From Chryseobacterium viscerum (GTDB lineage Bacteria > Bacteroidota > Bacteroidia > Flavobacteriales > Weeksellaceae), in NCBI RefSeq assembly GCF_002899945.2, contig NZ_PPEG02000015.1:1-62128 (forward strand): a DNA stretch of 62,128 bases. The letters run 5' to 3'. Made by a program: the position numbers and the translations under genes. The notes beneath the pieces were generated by a model. The model saw only the letters and a list, made by a program, of their open reading frames with translations, ran no database searches and had not been told where the DNA came from. This document shows positions 55,513 through 62,128 of this stretch, one piece after another. Position 1 is the stretch's first letter. Each line of letters opens with the position of its first letter.

Positions 55513-56070
55513 TTATTTTAACTGATCCAAAGCAATATTAAGCTTCAGAACATTTACTTTTGAGGGTCCGAAAAGTCCTAAGAAAGGCTTTTCAGTTTGT
55601 TGATTAATTAAGTTTTTGATTTGCTCTTCTGAAAGGTTTCTCACTTTTGCAATTCTCTTTGCCTGATACAAAGCTCCTTCCCCAGAAATATCCGGATCCA
55701 GACCGCTTCCACTTGCTGTAACCAATTCTACAGGAACTTTGGTATTTCCCATTTCAGGATTATTCATTTTTAAAGTATCAATTCTTTTCTGTACGGTTTC
55801 CAGATATTCTTTGTTGCTGGGACCTTTATTACTTCCCCCACTTCCTGCTGCATTATAATTGACTGAGGAAGGACGGCCGTGAAAATATTTCTCAGCTTTG
55901 AATTCCTGCCCGATATTGGCATAGAACTTCTGTCCTTTATCATAAACAATTTCGCCGTTTCCTTTGTTAGGAAGTATTTTGGAACCTCCATATACAACAG
56001 CCAGATAAATACCCGTAACTATCAACATTACAAGAGTTAATCTGAATGCTGAAACAATATGATTTTTCAT
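55513..56070 (-). CDS. kdpC: Potassium-transporting ATPase subunit C
   Basis: 185 residues: one N-terminal transmembrane helix ('LTLVMLIVTGIYLAVVYGGS') and a periplasmic domain with the family phrases 'YFHGRPSSVNYNAAGSGGSN', 'VPVELVTASGSGLDPDISGE' and 'ALYQAKRIAKVR'. KdpC stabilises the KdpB catalytic subunit and raises ATP affinity. Follows kdpB by 10 bases. Confidence 0.95.
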   Translation of the reverse strand: MKNHIVSAFRLTLVMLIVTGIYLAVVYGGSKILPNKGNGEIVYDKGQKFYANIGQEFKAEKYFHGRPSSVNYNAAGSGGSNKGPSNKEYLETVQKRIDTLKMNNPEMGNTKVPVELVTASGSGLDPDISGEGALYQAKRIAKVRNLSEEQIKNLINQQTEKPFLGLFGPSKVNVLKLNIALDQLK

Positions 56071-56080
56071 TTTTTTAATT

Positions 56081-58120
56081 TTAATAGAATAAACTGATTA
56101 CCAAATCAATGATTTTTATCCCGATGAATGGAACAATTACTCCGCCCAGACCGTAGATTAAAAGATTTCTTCTCAGTAATGCACTTGCCCCAATCGGCTT
56201 ATAGGCTACTCCTTTCAACGCCAGCGGAATAAGGAACGGAATGATGATCGCATTGAAAATAACCGCTGATAATATGGCCGTTTCAGGACTGTGAAGATTC
56301 ATAATATTCAGCTTCTGTAGGGAAGGAATAAAAGTGATGAAGAGTGCAGGAATAATGGCAAAATACTTCGCCACGTCGTTGGCAATACTGAAAGTCGTCA
56401 AGGTTCCTCTTGTCATCAGCAGCTGCTTTCCGATTTCCACAATTTCGATCAGTTTTGTCGGGTCGTTATCAAGGTCTACCATGTTGCCGGCTTCTTTTGC
56501 AGCCTGCGTTCCGCTGTTCATCGCTACTCCTACATCGGCCTGAGCCAGTGCCGGAGCATCATTGGTTCCATCTCCCATCATGGCGACCAGCTTACCTTCC
56601 TGCTGCTCCTTTTTGATGTAATTCATCTTGTCTTCAGGCTTAGCTTCGGCTATAAAGTCATCTACTCCTGCTTTCTCCGCAATGAATTTTGCTGTTAAAG
56701 GATTATCTCCGGTTACCATTACCGTTTTCACCCCCATTTTTCTCAGTCTCTGGAAACGTTCCTGGATTCCGGTTTTGATGATATCCTGAAGCTCTATCAC
56801 TCCCCATACCTTTTCATTTACGGCTACTACCAAAGGAGTTCCTCCGTTTTCAGCTATTTTGGTTACCGCATCCTGGGTTTCCTGTGGGAAGATATTCCCG
56901 GCTTTTTCAGTCAGTTTTTTTATAGTGTCATACGCTCCTTTACGGATTCTTGTCTCATCAAAATCGATTCCTGAAGTTCTCGTCTCCGCTGTAAAATCGA
57001 TATAAGTAGGATTGGGAACCAATAAATCTTCAGATTTTAGCGCGCTCAGCTCAATGATTGATTTTCCTTCCGGTGTTTCATCGGCTACAGAACTTAAAGC
57101 AGAAGCTTTAATGAATTCATCAAGCTGAATTCCGTTGGAAGGATGAAAATGAGTTGCTTTACGGTTTCCGATCGTGATTGTTCCTGTTTTATCAAGCAAA
57201 AGAACATCAATATCTCCTGCCGTTTCTACAGCTTTCCCACTTTTGGTAATCACATTCGCTCTAAGTGCTCTATCCATACCCGCAATTCCGATTGCAGAAA
57301 GCAGACCGCCGATGGTTGTCGGAATAAGACAAACGAAAAGAGATATAAATGCCGCAATAGTAATCGGCGTCTGCGCATAATCTGCAAATGGCTTTAAAGT
57401 GAGGGTAACAATAATAAATGTAAGGGTAAATCCTGCTAAAAGTATAGTTAATGCGATTTCGTTAGGTGTTTTCTGTCTTGATGCTCCTTCTACAAGGGCA
57501 ATCATTTTATCTAGGAAGGATTCTCCCGGTTTTGTGGTTACTTTTACTTTAATTCTGTCTGAAAGCACTTTTGTACCTCCGGTTACAGAGCTTTTGTCTC
57601 CCCCGGCTTCACGGATTACAGGGGCACTTTCTCCGGTAATGGCAGACTCATCAATGGTTGCCAGACCTTCAATAATCTCACCATCCATTGGGATCTGATC
57701 TCCGGCTTCACAAAGGAAAATATCGCCTAATGTCATTTCAGCGGACATTTTCAGAACTGTTTCTACCTGAAACCCGAGCTTATTATCAACCACTAATTTG
57801 GCTGGAGTTTCTTCCCTTGTTTTTCTAAGAGTATCAGCCTGTGCTTTTCCTCTTGCTTCTGCAATAGCTTCTGCAAAATTGGCAAACAGAACGGTGAAAA
57901 ATAAAATAATAAATACTAAAAAGTTATAGGAAAAGCTTCCCTGGGTTTTATCACCAGTAAGACTGAACATGCTTACGATAAACATGACAACCGTTCCGAT
58001 TTCCACCAGGAACATTACTGGATTTTTAAACATAATTTTCGGATTCAGCTTTACGAAGGATTGTTTTATGGCTTCGTTTACCAAATCTCTCTGAAACAAT
58101 GTTTGTGACTGATTTTTCAT
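56081..58120 (-). CDS. kdpB: Potassium-transporting P-type ATPase subunit B
   Basis: 679 residues from MKNQSQTLFQRDLV (upstream MIYNDINSFKK is unlikely). A P1A-type ATPase with seven membrane helices: actuator 'ITGESAPVI' near residue 160, phosphorylation site 'LLLDKTGTITIG' near residue 310, nucleotide-binding 'KGAYDTIKKL', and 'MVTGDNPLTAKFIAEKAG' with 'MMGDGTNDAPALAQADVGVA'. It supplies energy for K+ uptake by KdpA. 177 bases separate it from kdpA. Complete. Confidence 0.96.
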   Translation of the reverse strand: MKNQSQTLFQRDLVNEAIKQSFVKLNPKIMFKNPVMFLVEIGTVVMFIVSMFSLTGDKTQGSFSYNFLVFIILFFTVLFANFAEAIAEARGKAQADTLRKTREETPAKLVVDNKLGFQVETVLKMSAEMTLGDIFLCEAGDQIPMDGEIIEGLATIDESAITGESAPVIREAGGDKSSVTGGTKVLSDRIKVKVTTKPGESFLDKMIALVEGASRQKTPNEIALTILLAGFTLTFIIVTLTLKPFADYAQTPITIAAFISLFVCLIPTTIGGLLSAIGIAGMDRALRANVITKSGKAVETAGDIDVLLLDKTGTITIGNRKATHFHPSNGIQLDEFIKASALSSVADETPEGKSIIELSALKSEDLLVPNPTYIDFTAETRTSGIDFDETRIRKGAYDTIKKLTEKAGNIFPQETQDAVTKIAENGGTPLVVAVNEKVWGVIELQDIIKTGIQERFQRLRKMGVKTVMVTGDNPLTAKFIAEKAGVDDFIAEAKPEDKMNYIKKEQQEGKLVAMMGDGTNDAPALAQADVGVAMNSGTQAAKEAGNMVDLDNDPTKLIEIVEIGKQLLMTRGTLTTFSIANDVAKYFAIIPALFITFIPSLQKLNIMNLHSPETAILSAVIFNAIIIPFLIPLALKGVAYKPIGASALLRRNLLIYGLGGVIVPFIGIKIIDLVISLFY

Positions 58121-58297
58121 TTTTTTGAAAGAATTTATATCATTGTAAATCAATAGTAACCATCAAGGTCTGCCAAATAATAAGGATAGATATGGATAAT
58201 ATAAGTGAACGTTTCAGTAAGTGTCAGACTAGCTTCCTCCCACTTTTCGGCTCCCTTAATGGTTGAATATTGATTTTAATTTTTAATGTTCACATTT

Positions 58298-59992
58298 TTA
58301 TTTTGAGAAATACTGAATCTGCTCTGCAATAGGGCCTAATGTCAATGCAGGGAAGAAAGACAGTGCTGCAATCAGTAAAATCACCGCCAGGGTCATGAAT
58401 CCGAAAGTAGCCGTATCTGTTTTCAGTGTTCCTGAACTTTCCGGAATATATTTCTTCTGGGCTAAGAGTCCTGCAATCGCTACCGGTCCTATGATTGGGA
58501 TGAATCTTGATAACAACAGTACAATTCCTGTTGAAATATTCCACCATGGAGTATTATCTCCCAGTCCTTCAAATCCAGATCCGTTGTTCGCTGCAGAAGA
58601 AGTAAATTCATAAAGCATTTCACTGAAACCATGGAACCCCGGATTATTCAATGTTTTTGTTCCAAATTCTGGTAAATAAGCCGTTAAAGCTGTTCCTGCA
58701 AGAATCAGGAAAGGATGGAATAAAGCCACAATCATAGCGATTTTCATCTCTTTGGCTTCAATCTTTTTACCCATAAATTCTGGGGTCCTCCCTACCATCA
58801 GACCACTGATAAATACCGCGAGAATGATAAAGATGAAATAATTCAGAATACCCACCCCACAGCCTCCGTAGAAGCAGTTGATCATCATAGCAAGCAGCTC
58901 ATTCATCCCCGAAAGAGGCATTGTACTGTCATGCATAGAGTTCACAGATCCTGTTGAAATAACGGTGGTTGCAATACTCCAATAGCCAGATGAAGCACTT
59001 CCAAAACGGATTTCTTTACCTTCCATGGCACCCAGGCTGTTATCTGTTCCCATTTGTGTAATCAGAGGATTTCCTCCGGTTTCATTCACAACATTCGGAA
59101 CAGTAAGGGCGAGAAACCCGACTGTCATTACAGTAAAAATCACCCATGAAAGTTTTCTTTTATTCAGATAAAACCCAAGTGCAAATACCAACGCAAACGG
59201 AATGATCATTTGAGCGACCATCTCTGTCATATTGGTGATATAATTAGGATTTTCAAGCGGATGTGCTGAATTCGCTCCGAAAAACCCACCACCATTTGTT
59301 CCTAAGTGTTTAATCGCCACAAAGGCAGATACCGGACCTCTGGAAACATCGGCCTTCTGTCCTTCCAATGTGATGATATGGTCTTTTCCTTCGAAAGTCA
59401 TCGGACTTCCGTTGATAGAAAGAATTAAAGCGACAATAACACTTATCGGAACCAGAATTCTGATCATTGATTTTGTGAAAAAGTCATAGAAATTCCCCAA
59501 TTCAGTACTGGTCTTTTCTTTAAAAGCTTTGAAAAGAACCGCCATTGCCGCCATCCCTGTTGCTGCCGTTACAAACTGTAAAAACATCAGATAAAGCTGG
59601 CTCAGGTAGCTTACTCCCGTTTCTCCCGAATAGTGCTGTAAATTACAGTTGACCAGGAATGATATGGCTGTATTAAAAGCCAGATCGGGTGACATATTAG
59701 GATTCCCATCAGGATTTAAAGGAAGCCACGCCTGATTCAGTAAAATAAGAAATCCAATAATGAACCAGACAAGATTGATCGTCAGCATGGCGTACATATT
59801 CTGTTTCCAATTCATCTGACGGGTAGGATTAATTCCGGATAATTTATAAATTAACTTTTCAATCGGTTCAAAAACCGGATCCAGAAAAGTTTTTTTGTAT
59901 CCATAAACATTAGCTATATATTTTCCTAGAAATATTCCGATAACTAATGTGATAGCAAACATTGCTATAATGCCTAAAATTTCTGTATTCAT
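58298..59992 (-). CDS. kdpA: Potassium-transporting ATPase subunit A
   Basis: 564 residues from MNTEILGIIAMF, 6 bases after the stop of kdpF; a TTG two codons earlier is less likely. Ten membrane helices with the K+-filter repeats of the family: 'NTAISFLVNCNLQHYSGE', 'KHLGTNGGGFFGANSAHPLE', 'MINCFYGGCGVGILNYF' and 'EFTSSAANNGSGFEGLGDN'. It binds and moves K+ in the KdpFABC complex. It precedes kdpB with a 177-base gap that holds no ORF. Confidence 0.96.
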   Translation of the reverse strand: MNTEILGIIAMFAITLVIGIFLGKYIANVYGYKKTFLDPVFEPIEKLIYKLSGINPTRQMNWKQNMYAMLTINLVWFIIGFLILLNQAWLPLNPDGNPNMSPDLAFNTAISFLVNCNLQHYSGETGVSYLSQLYLMFLQFVTAATGMAAMAVLFKAFKEKTSTELGNFYDFFTKSMIRILVPISVIVALILSINGSPMTFEGKDHIITLEGQKADVSRGPVSAFVAIKHLGTNGGGFFGANSAHPLENPNYITNMTEMVAQMIIPFALVFALGFYLNKRKLSWVIFTVMTVGFLALTVPNVVNETGGNPLITQMGTDNSLGAMEGKEIRFGSASSGYWSIATTVISTGSVNSMHDSTMPLSGMNELLAMMINCFYGGCGVGILNYFIFIILAVFISGLMVGRTPEFMGKKIEAKEMKIAMIVALFHPFLILAGTALTAYLPEFGTKTLNNPGFHGFSEMLYEFTSSAANNGSGFEGLGDNTPWWNISTGIVLLLSRFIPIIGPVAIAGLLAQKKYIPESSGTLKTDTATFGFMTLAVILLIAALSFFPALTLGPIAEQIQYFSK

Positions 59993-59998
59993 GACCAA

Positions 59999-60076
59999 TT
60001 AAAATTTTTCAGGTTTAATTAAAACATAACAGATATACACAAAGGCAAGTATTGAGAGGAAAAATAAACTCCACAT
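59999..60076 (-). CDS. kdpF: Potassium-transporting ATPase small subunit F (25 residues)
   Basis: The peptide MWSLFFLSILAFVYICYVLI, KPEKF is the size and shape of KdpF: one transmembrane helix and the characteristic 'Y.LIKPE.F' end. It lies directly before kdpA, as in other bacteria, where it stabilises the complex. It was too short for standard ORF calling. Its start is 3 bases after the second small ORF upstream, so the chain is probably translationally coupled. Confidence 0.88.
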   Translation of the reverse strand: MWSLFFLSILAFVYICYVLIKPEKF

Positions 60077-60079
60077 AAT

Positions 60080-60163
60080 TTATATTCTATCAAAAAATTC
60101 AACTGATTTATATAAAAGCCAAAACAATACTGCAAAAAGCAGAATTAAACTTATAAGCATCAT
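60080..60163 (-). CDS. Small membrane ORF 2 upstream of kdpF (27 residues)
   Basis: MMLISLILLFAVLFWLLYKS, VEFFDRI: one hydrophobic helix with a charged tail. Its ATG overlaps the TGA of the previous small ORF (ATGATG over TGA), and kdpF starts 3 bases after its stop. The tight packing suggests a real coupled gene rather than chance. Function unknown; a Kdp accessory peptide is possible. Confidence 0.55.
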   Translation of the reverse strand: MMLISLILLFAVLFWLLYKSVEFFDRI

Positions 60164-60267
60164 ATCTTAATCATTAGGGTTAAAAGAGTCAATAATACGT
60201 ACGATACAATCAGCAGACTAAAAGTTGAATGCTCCCGTTTTTTAAACGTTTTTCTTGAAATTGTCAT
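60160..60267 (-). CDS. Small membrane ORF 1 at the head of the kdp operon (35 residues)
   Basis: MTISRKTFKKREHSTFSLLI, VSYVLLTLLTLMIKI: a basic N-terminus, then one membrane helix. Its TGA overlaps the start of small ORF 2. A sigma-54-like promoter ends about 28 bases upstream. Not recognised as a known family, but its place as first gene of the operon makes it worth annotating. Confidence 0.5.
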   Translation of the reverse strand: MTISRKTFKKREHSTFSLLIVSYVLLTLLTLMIKI

Positions 60268-60294
60268 TTTTAAATATTTTATTCAGGTACTATA

Positions 60295-60310
60295 TGCCAA
60301 AAGAAGGCCC
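60295..60310 (-). promoter_or_regulatory. Candidate sigma-54 promoter of the kdp operon
   Basis: Read leftward: GGGCCTTCTTTTGGCA. It has the invariant GG and GC exactly 10 bases apart and the C after GG; other consensus positions (TGGCACG-N4-TTGCA) match partly. Transcription would start about 12 bases later, giving a short leader before small ORF 1. The adjacent gene encodes a sigma-54 activator. Confidence 0.5.
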
Positions 60311-60386
60311 ACTCTGAAAAAACAATACGTAAGTGTTTATATAACAATATATTAAGCAATGCAACCAACTTCTATAAAAACAAAAA

Positions 60387-60407
60387 AGCCTATCAAAATG
60401 ATAGGCT
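60387..60407 (-). terminator. Terminator of the sigma-54 activator gene
   Basis: AGCCTATCA and TGATAGGCT pair perfectly (9 bp, loop of three), followed on the minus strand by a T-run (TTTTTTG). It separates the activator gene from the kdp promoter. Confidence 0.85.
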
Positions 60408-60429
60408 CTTTATTAAAATGATAAAATAT

Positions 60430-61752
60430 TTATTTTAATCCGTATTCTTCCAGTTTCCGATATAGCGTAGCAATACCAATCTCAAGTAAGCGCGCAGCTT
60501 CCGCTTTGTTTCCTTTTGTATATTGTAATACTTTCTGTATATGTATTTTTTCCAATGAACGGATACTTAAAGAATCACTTTCTGGGACAGCTTTTTCAGA
60601 GTAATGAGGAAGGCTGTCAGCATCAAGGATGTTGTTCTCCATTAAAATTAAACTCCGTTCTACAGCATTTCTCAGCTCACGAATATTTCCTTTCCAATCA
60701 TTCTTATCCAATGCTTTATAGTAATTAGGATCAACCTGAACAGAGGATAAATGAAGTTTATGTGAAAAAATATCAATAAAGTTCTTGGCAAGTGCTTTCA
60801 AATCTTCCTTTCTATTTCGTAAAGCCGGCAGACATATCTCAAATACATTCAGTCTGAAATACAGATCTTCTCGGAAGTTTCCTTGCTTTATTTCATCTTC
60901 AAGATCTCTGTTGGTCGCGGCAATCAATCTAAAATCAGACTTTGAAACTTTGGTTTCACCCATTTTGATAAATTCCCTGGTTTCCAAAACCCTGAGCAGC
61001 TTTGCCTGAAGTTCTATAGGCATCTCACCAATTTCATCTAAGAACAGAGTACCGCCATTTGCCTCTTCAATCAATCCTTTTTTATCTTTTATCGCCCCTG
61101 TGAAAGCGCCTTGCTTGTGACCAAAAAGTTCACTCTCCAGAATCTCTTTACTGAAAGCTGAGCAGTTGATGGCTACAAAACTATTTTTCTTTCTGTCACT
61201 TCCCTCATGAATAGCGCTAGCAAAAACTTCTTTTCCGGTACCTGTTTCTCCTGTAAGAAGTACAGCAGCATCTGTTAAAGCCACTTTTTCAGCCAGCTTC
61301 TTCGCTTGAAGAATCAAGGGTGATTTACCAATTATCTGGTCAAATCCCTTGGTCACAACCTGCTGCATAACTCTTGATTTATTATCTTTTACCTTATCAA
61401 GAGCCTTATATACCAATGGAATGATTTTCTCATTATCATCACCTTTTACAAGATAATCATAAGCCCCATTCTTCATGGCCTGAACAGCATCCGTAATATT
61501 GCCAAATGCCGTCATTAAAATAATTTCCAACTGAGGATACTTACTTTTGATAGACTTTACCAGCTCTACTCCAAAAGCATCAGGCAGCCTGACATCGCTT
61601 AAAACAACATCAAATTCATATTGCTCCAGCATTGTCATGGCTGAACGTGCTGTAGAAGCTTCTTTTACATTAAAATTTTCTTGGGAGAGGATCATTCCTA
61701 GTAGCTTAAGGAGTTTGATCTCATCATCGATGATCAGAATGTTTCCTGACAT
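60430..61752 (-). CDS. Sigma-54-dependent response regulator (NtrC family)
   Basis: 440 residues: an N-terminal receiver domain (1-120, phospho-acceptor D53 in 'VVLSDVRLPDAFG', K105-type Lys in 'YDYLVKGD'), a AAA+ activator domain (about 140-370) with Walker A GETGTGKE, 'ESELFGHKQGAFTGA' (the GAFTGA loop that contacts sigma-54) and 'GGTLFLDEIGEMP', and a C-terminal Fis-type HTH ('NKAEAARLLEIGIATLYRKL'). It lies upstream of the kdp operon on the same strand. No kdpE is in the window, so this protein is the likeliest partner of the split KdpD/kinase system. Confidence 0.92.
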   Translation of the reverse strand: MSGNILIIDDEIKLLKLLGMILSQENFNVKEASTARSAMTMLEQYEFDVVLSDVRLPDAFGVELVKSIKSKYPQLEIILMTAFGNITDAVQAMKNGAYDYLVKGDDNEKIIPLVYKALDKVKDNKSRVMQQVVTKGFDQIIGKSPLILQAKKLAEKVALTDAAVLLTGETGTGKEVFASAIHEGSDRKKNSFVAINCSAFSKEILESELFGHKQGAFTGAIKDKKGLIEEANGGTLFLDEIGEMPIELQAKLLRVLETREFIKMGETKVSKSDFRLIAATNRDLEDEIKQGNFREDLYFRLNVFEICLPALRNRKEDLKALAKNFIDIFSHKLHLSSVQVDPNYYKALDKNDWKGNIRELRNAVERSLILMENNILDADSLPHYSEKAVPESDSLSIRSLEKIHIQKVLQYTKGNKAEAARLLEIGIATLYRKLEEYGLK

Positions 61753-62128
61753 ATAATTATTTTTGGAAAACTACTGCAAACTTATTGAATTTATTCCAGT
61801 AAAACAGGGTTGTATAAGGAAATAGTTTCATTGAACAGCTCGTGCAATTTCAGGAGCATCATCCCGCTATCCATTCATACTCCTCACGCCAGCGCGCACC
61901 TACACTCAAACCCACCAACTCTCCAACTCAAGCTGCGGGGTAACCATTGCTATCGGGGCTAAAAGGAAGAAAATTATGAATTATGAGATCCGAGGTTGGG
62001 GTTCGGGATGCGATTGATCAGCTTTGATAATTCTCCATTTATGATATTCAATAGGAGCGGGCTATAATCCTGAGCTTAGTCGAAGGGATCCCATTCTGGT
62101 CAAAAACTCCATTTCCATCTGGCTTTAG
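61753..62128. repeat. Non-coding end of window with a dispersed palindromic repeat
   Basis: No ORF of note. From about 62,048 the sequence TTCAATAGGAGCGGGCT repeats the outer arm found at 43,387 and 43,546, then joins 'CCTGAGCTTAGTCGAAGG', another dispersed repeat motif, and ends in TGGCTTTAG, the inner arm. The promoter of the sigma-54 activator gene should lie near 61,760-61,800. Confidence 0.55.

Noticed and set aside
58121..58297. Possible extra small gene between kdpA and kdpB
   Set aside because: No frame with a start codon and coherent hydrophobic or charged pattern is present; probably a plain spacer.

Overview
The window comes from a low-GC member of the Bacteroidota, most likely a flavobacterium of the Chryseobacterium type. 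The signs are secreted proteins ending in type IX secretion (T9SS) sorting domains, several surface proteins starting 'QVGINTTTP', promoters of the Bacteroidetes form (TTTG / TAnnTTTG), a TonB-dependent receptor of the Oar type, a KdpD split into separate sensor and kinase genes, and typical flavobacterial IS3 elements and dispersed palindromes. No sequence search was possible, so the taxon is inferred.

Bases 1-21,000 are a gene-poor, AT-rich accessory region devoted to the cell surface. It opens with the end of an IS3-family element that has cut into a small gene. It then holds a surface protein behind a 13-copy AAAT repeat, a Crp/Fnr regulator, two large T9SS-secreted zinc metalloproteases (reprolysin-like and M60-like), two tandem C-type-lectin surface proteins, a membrane-anchored TPR/LuxR regulator, and a 677-residue surface protein built of exact-period 684-bp repeats. 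Between them lie several decayed copies of the same gene families.

Bases 21,000-37,500 are a mobile and decaying region. An intact flavin reductase is followed by four consecutive genes each broken by one small lesion (TspO-like, Crp/Fnr, GlcG-like, HIU hydrolase). Next come two paralogous HTH gene pairs flanking an IS3 element, which sits in the loop of a terminator hairpin and has a broken transposase. A tyrosine integrase beside a tRNA-Ser 3' fragment, a protein with an integrase-arm-like N-terminus, and a kup fragment follow. The region ends with a three-gene ABC-ATPase cluster that looks like an ABC-three-component (ABC-3C) anti-phage system, with an AraC-type regulator just downstream, then two tRNA 3' remnants that keep their terminators.

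Bases 37,700-62,128 look like core genome: a TetR regulator, MFS exporter and isochorismatase-like protein with matching palindromic operators; MgtC; an SH3 protein; PrmA; a short-chain dehydrogenase; a glycerophosphodiesterase; a TonB-dependent receptor; LigA; and a complete potassium-uptake locus. That locus reads leftward as two unannotated small membrane ORFs, kdpF, kdpA, kdpB, kdpC, a porin, the KdpD sensor half and a separate histidine kinase. A sigma-54 activator gene (NtrC family) lies next to it, and a GG-N10-GC promoter-like site sits just before the first small ORF. No kdpE is present in the window.
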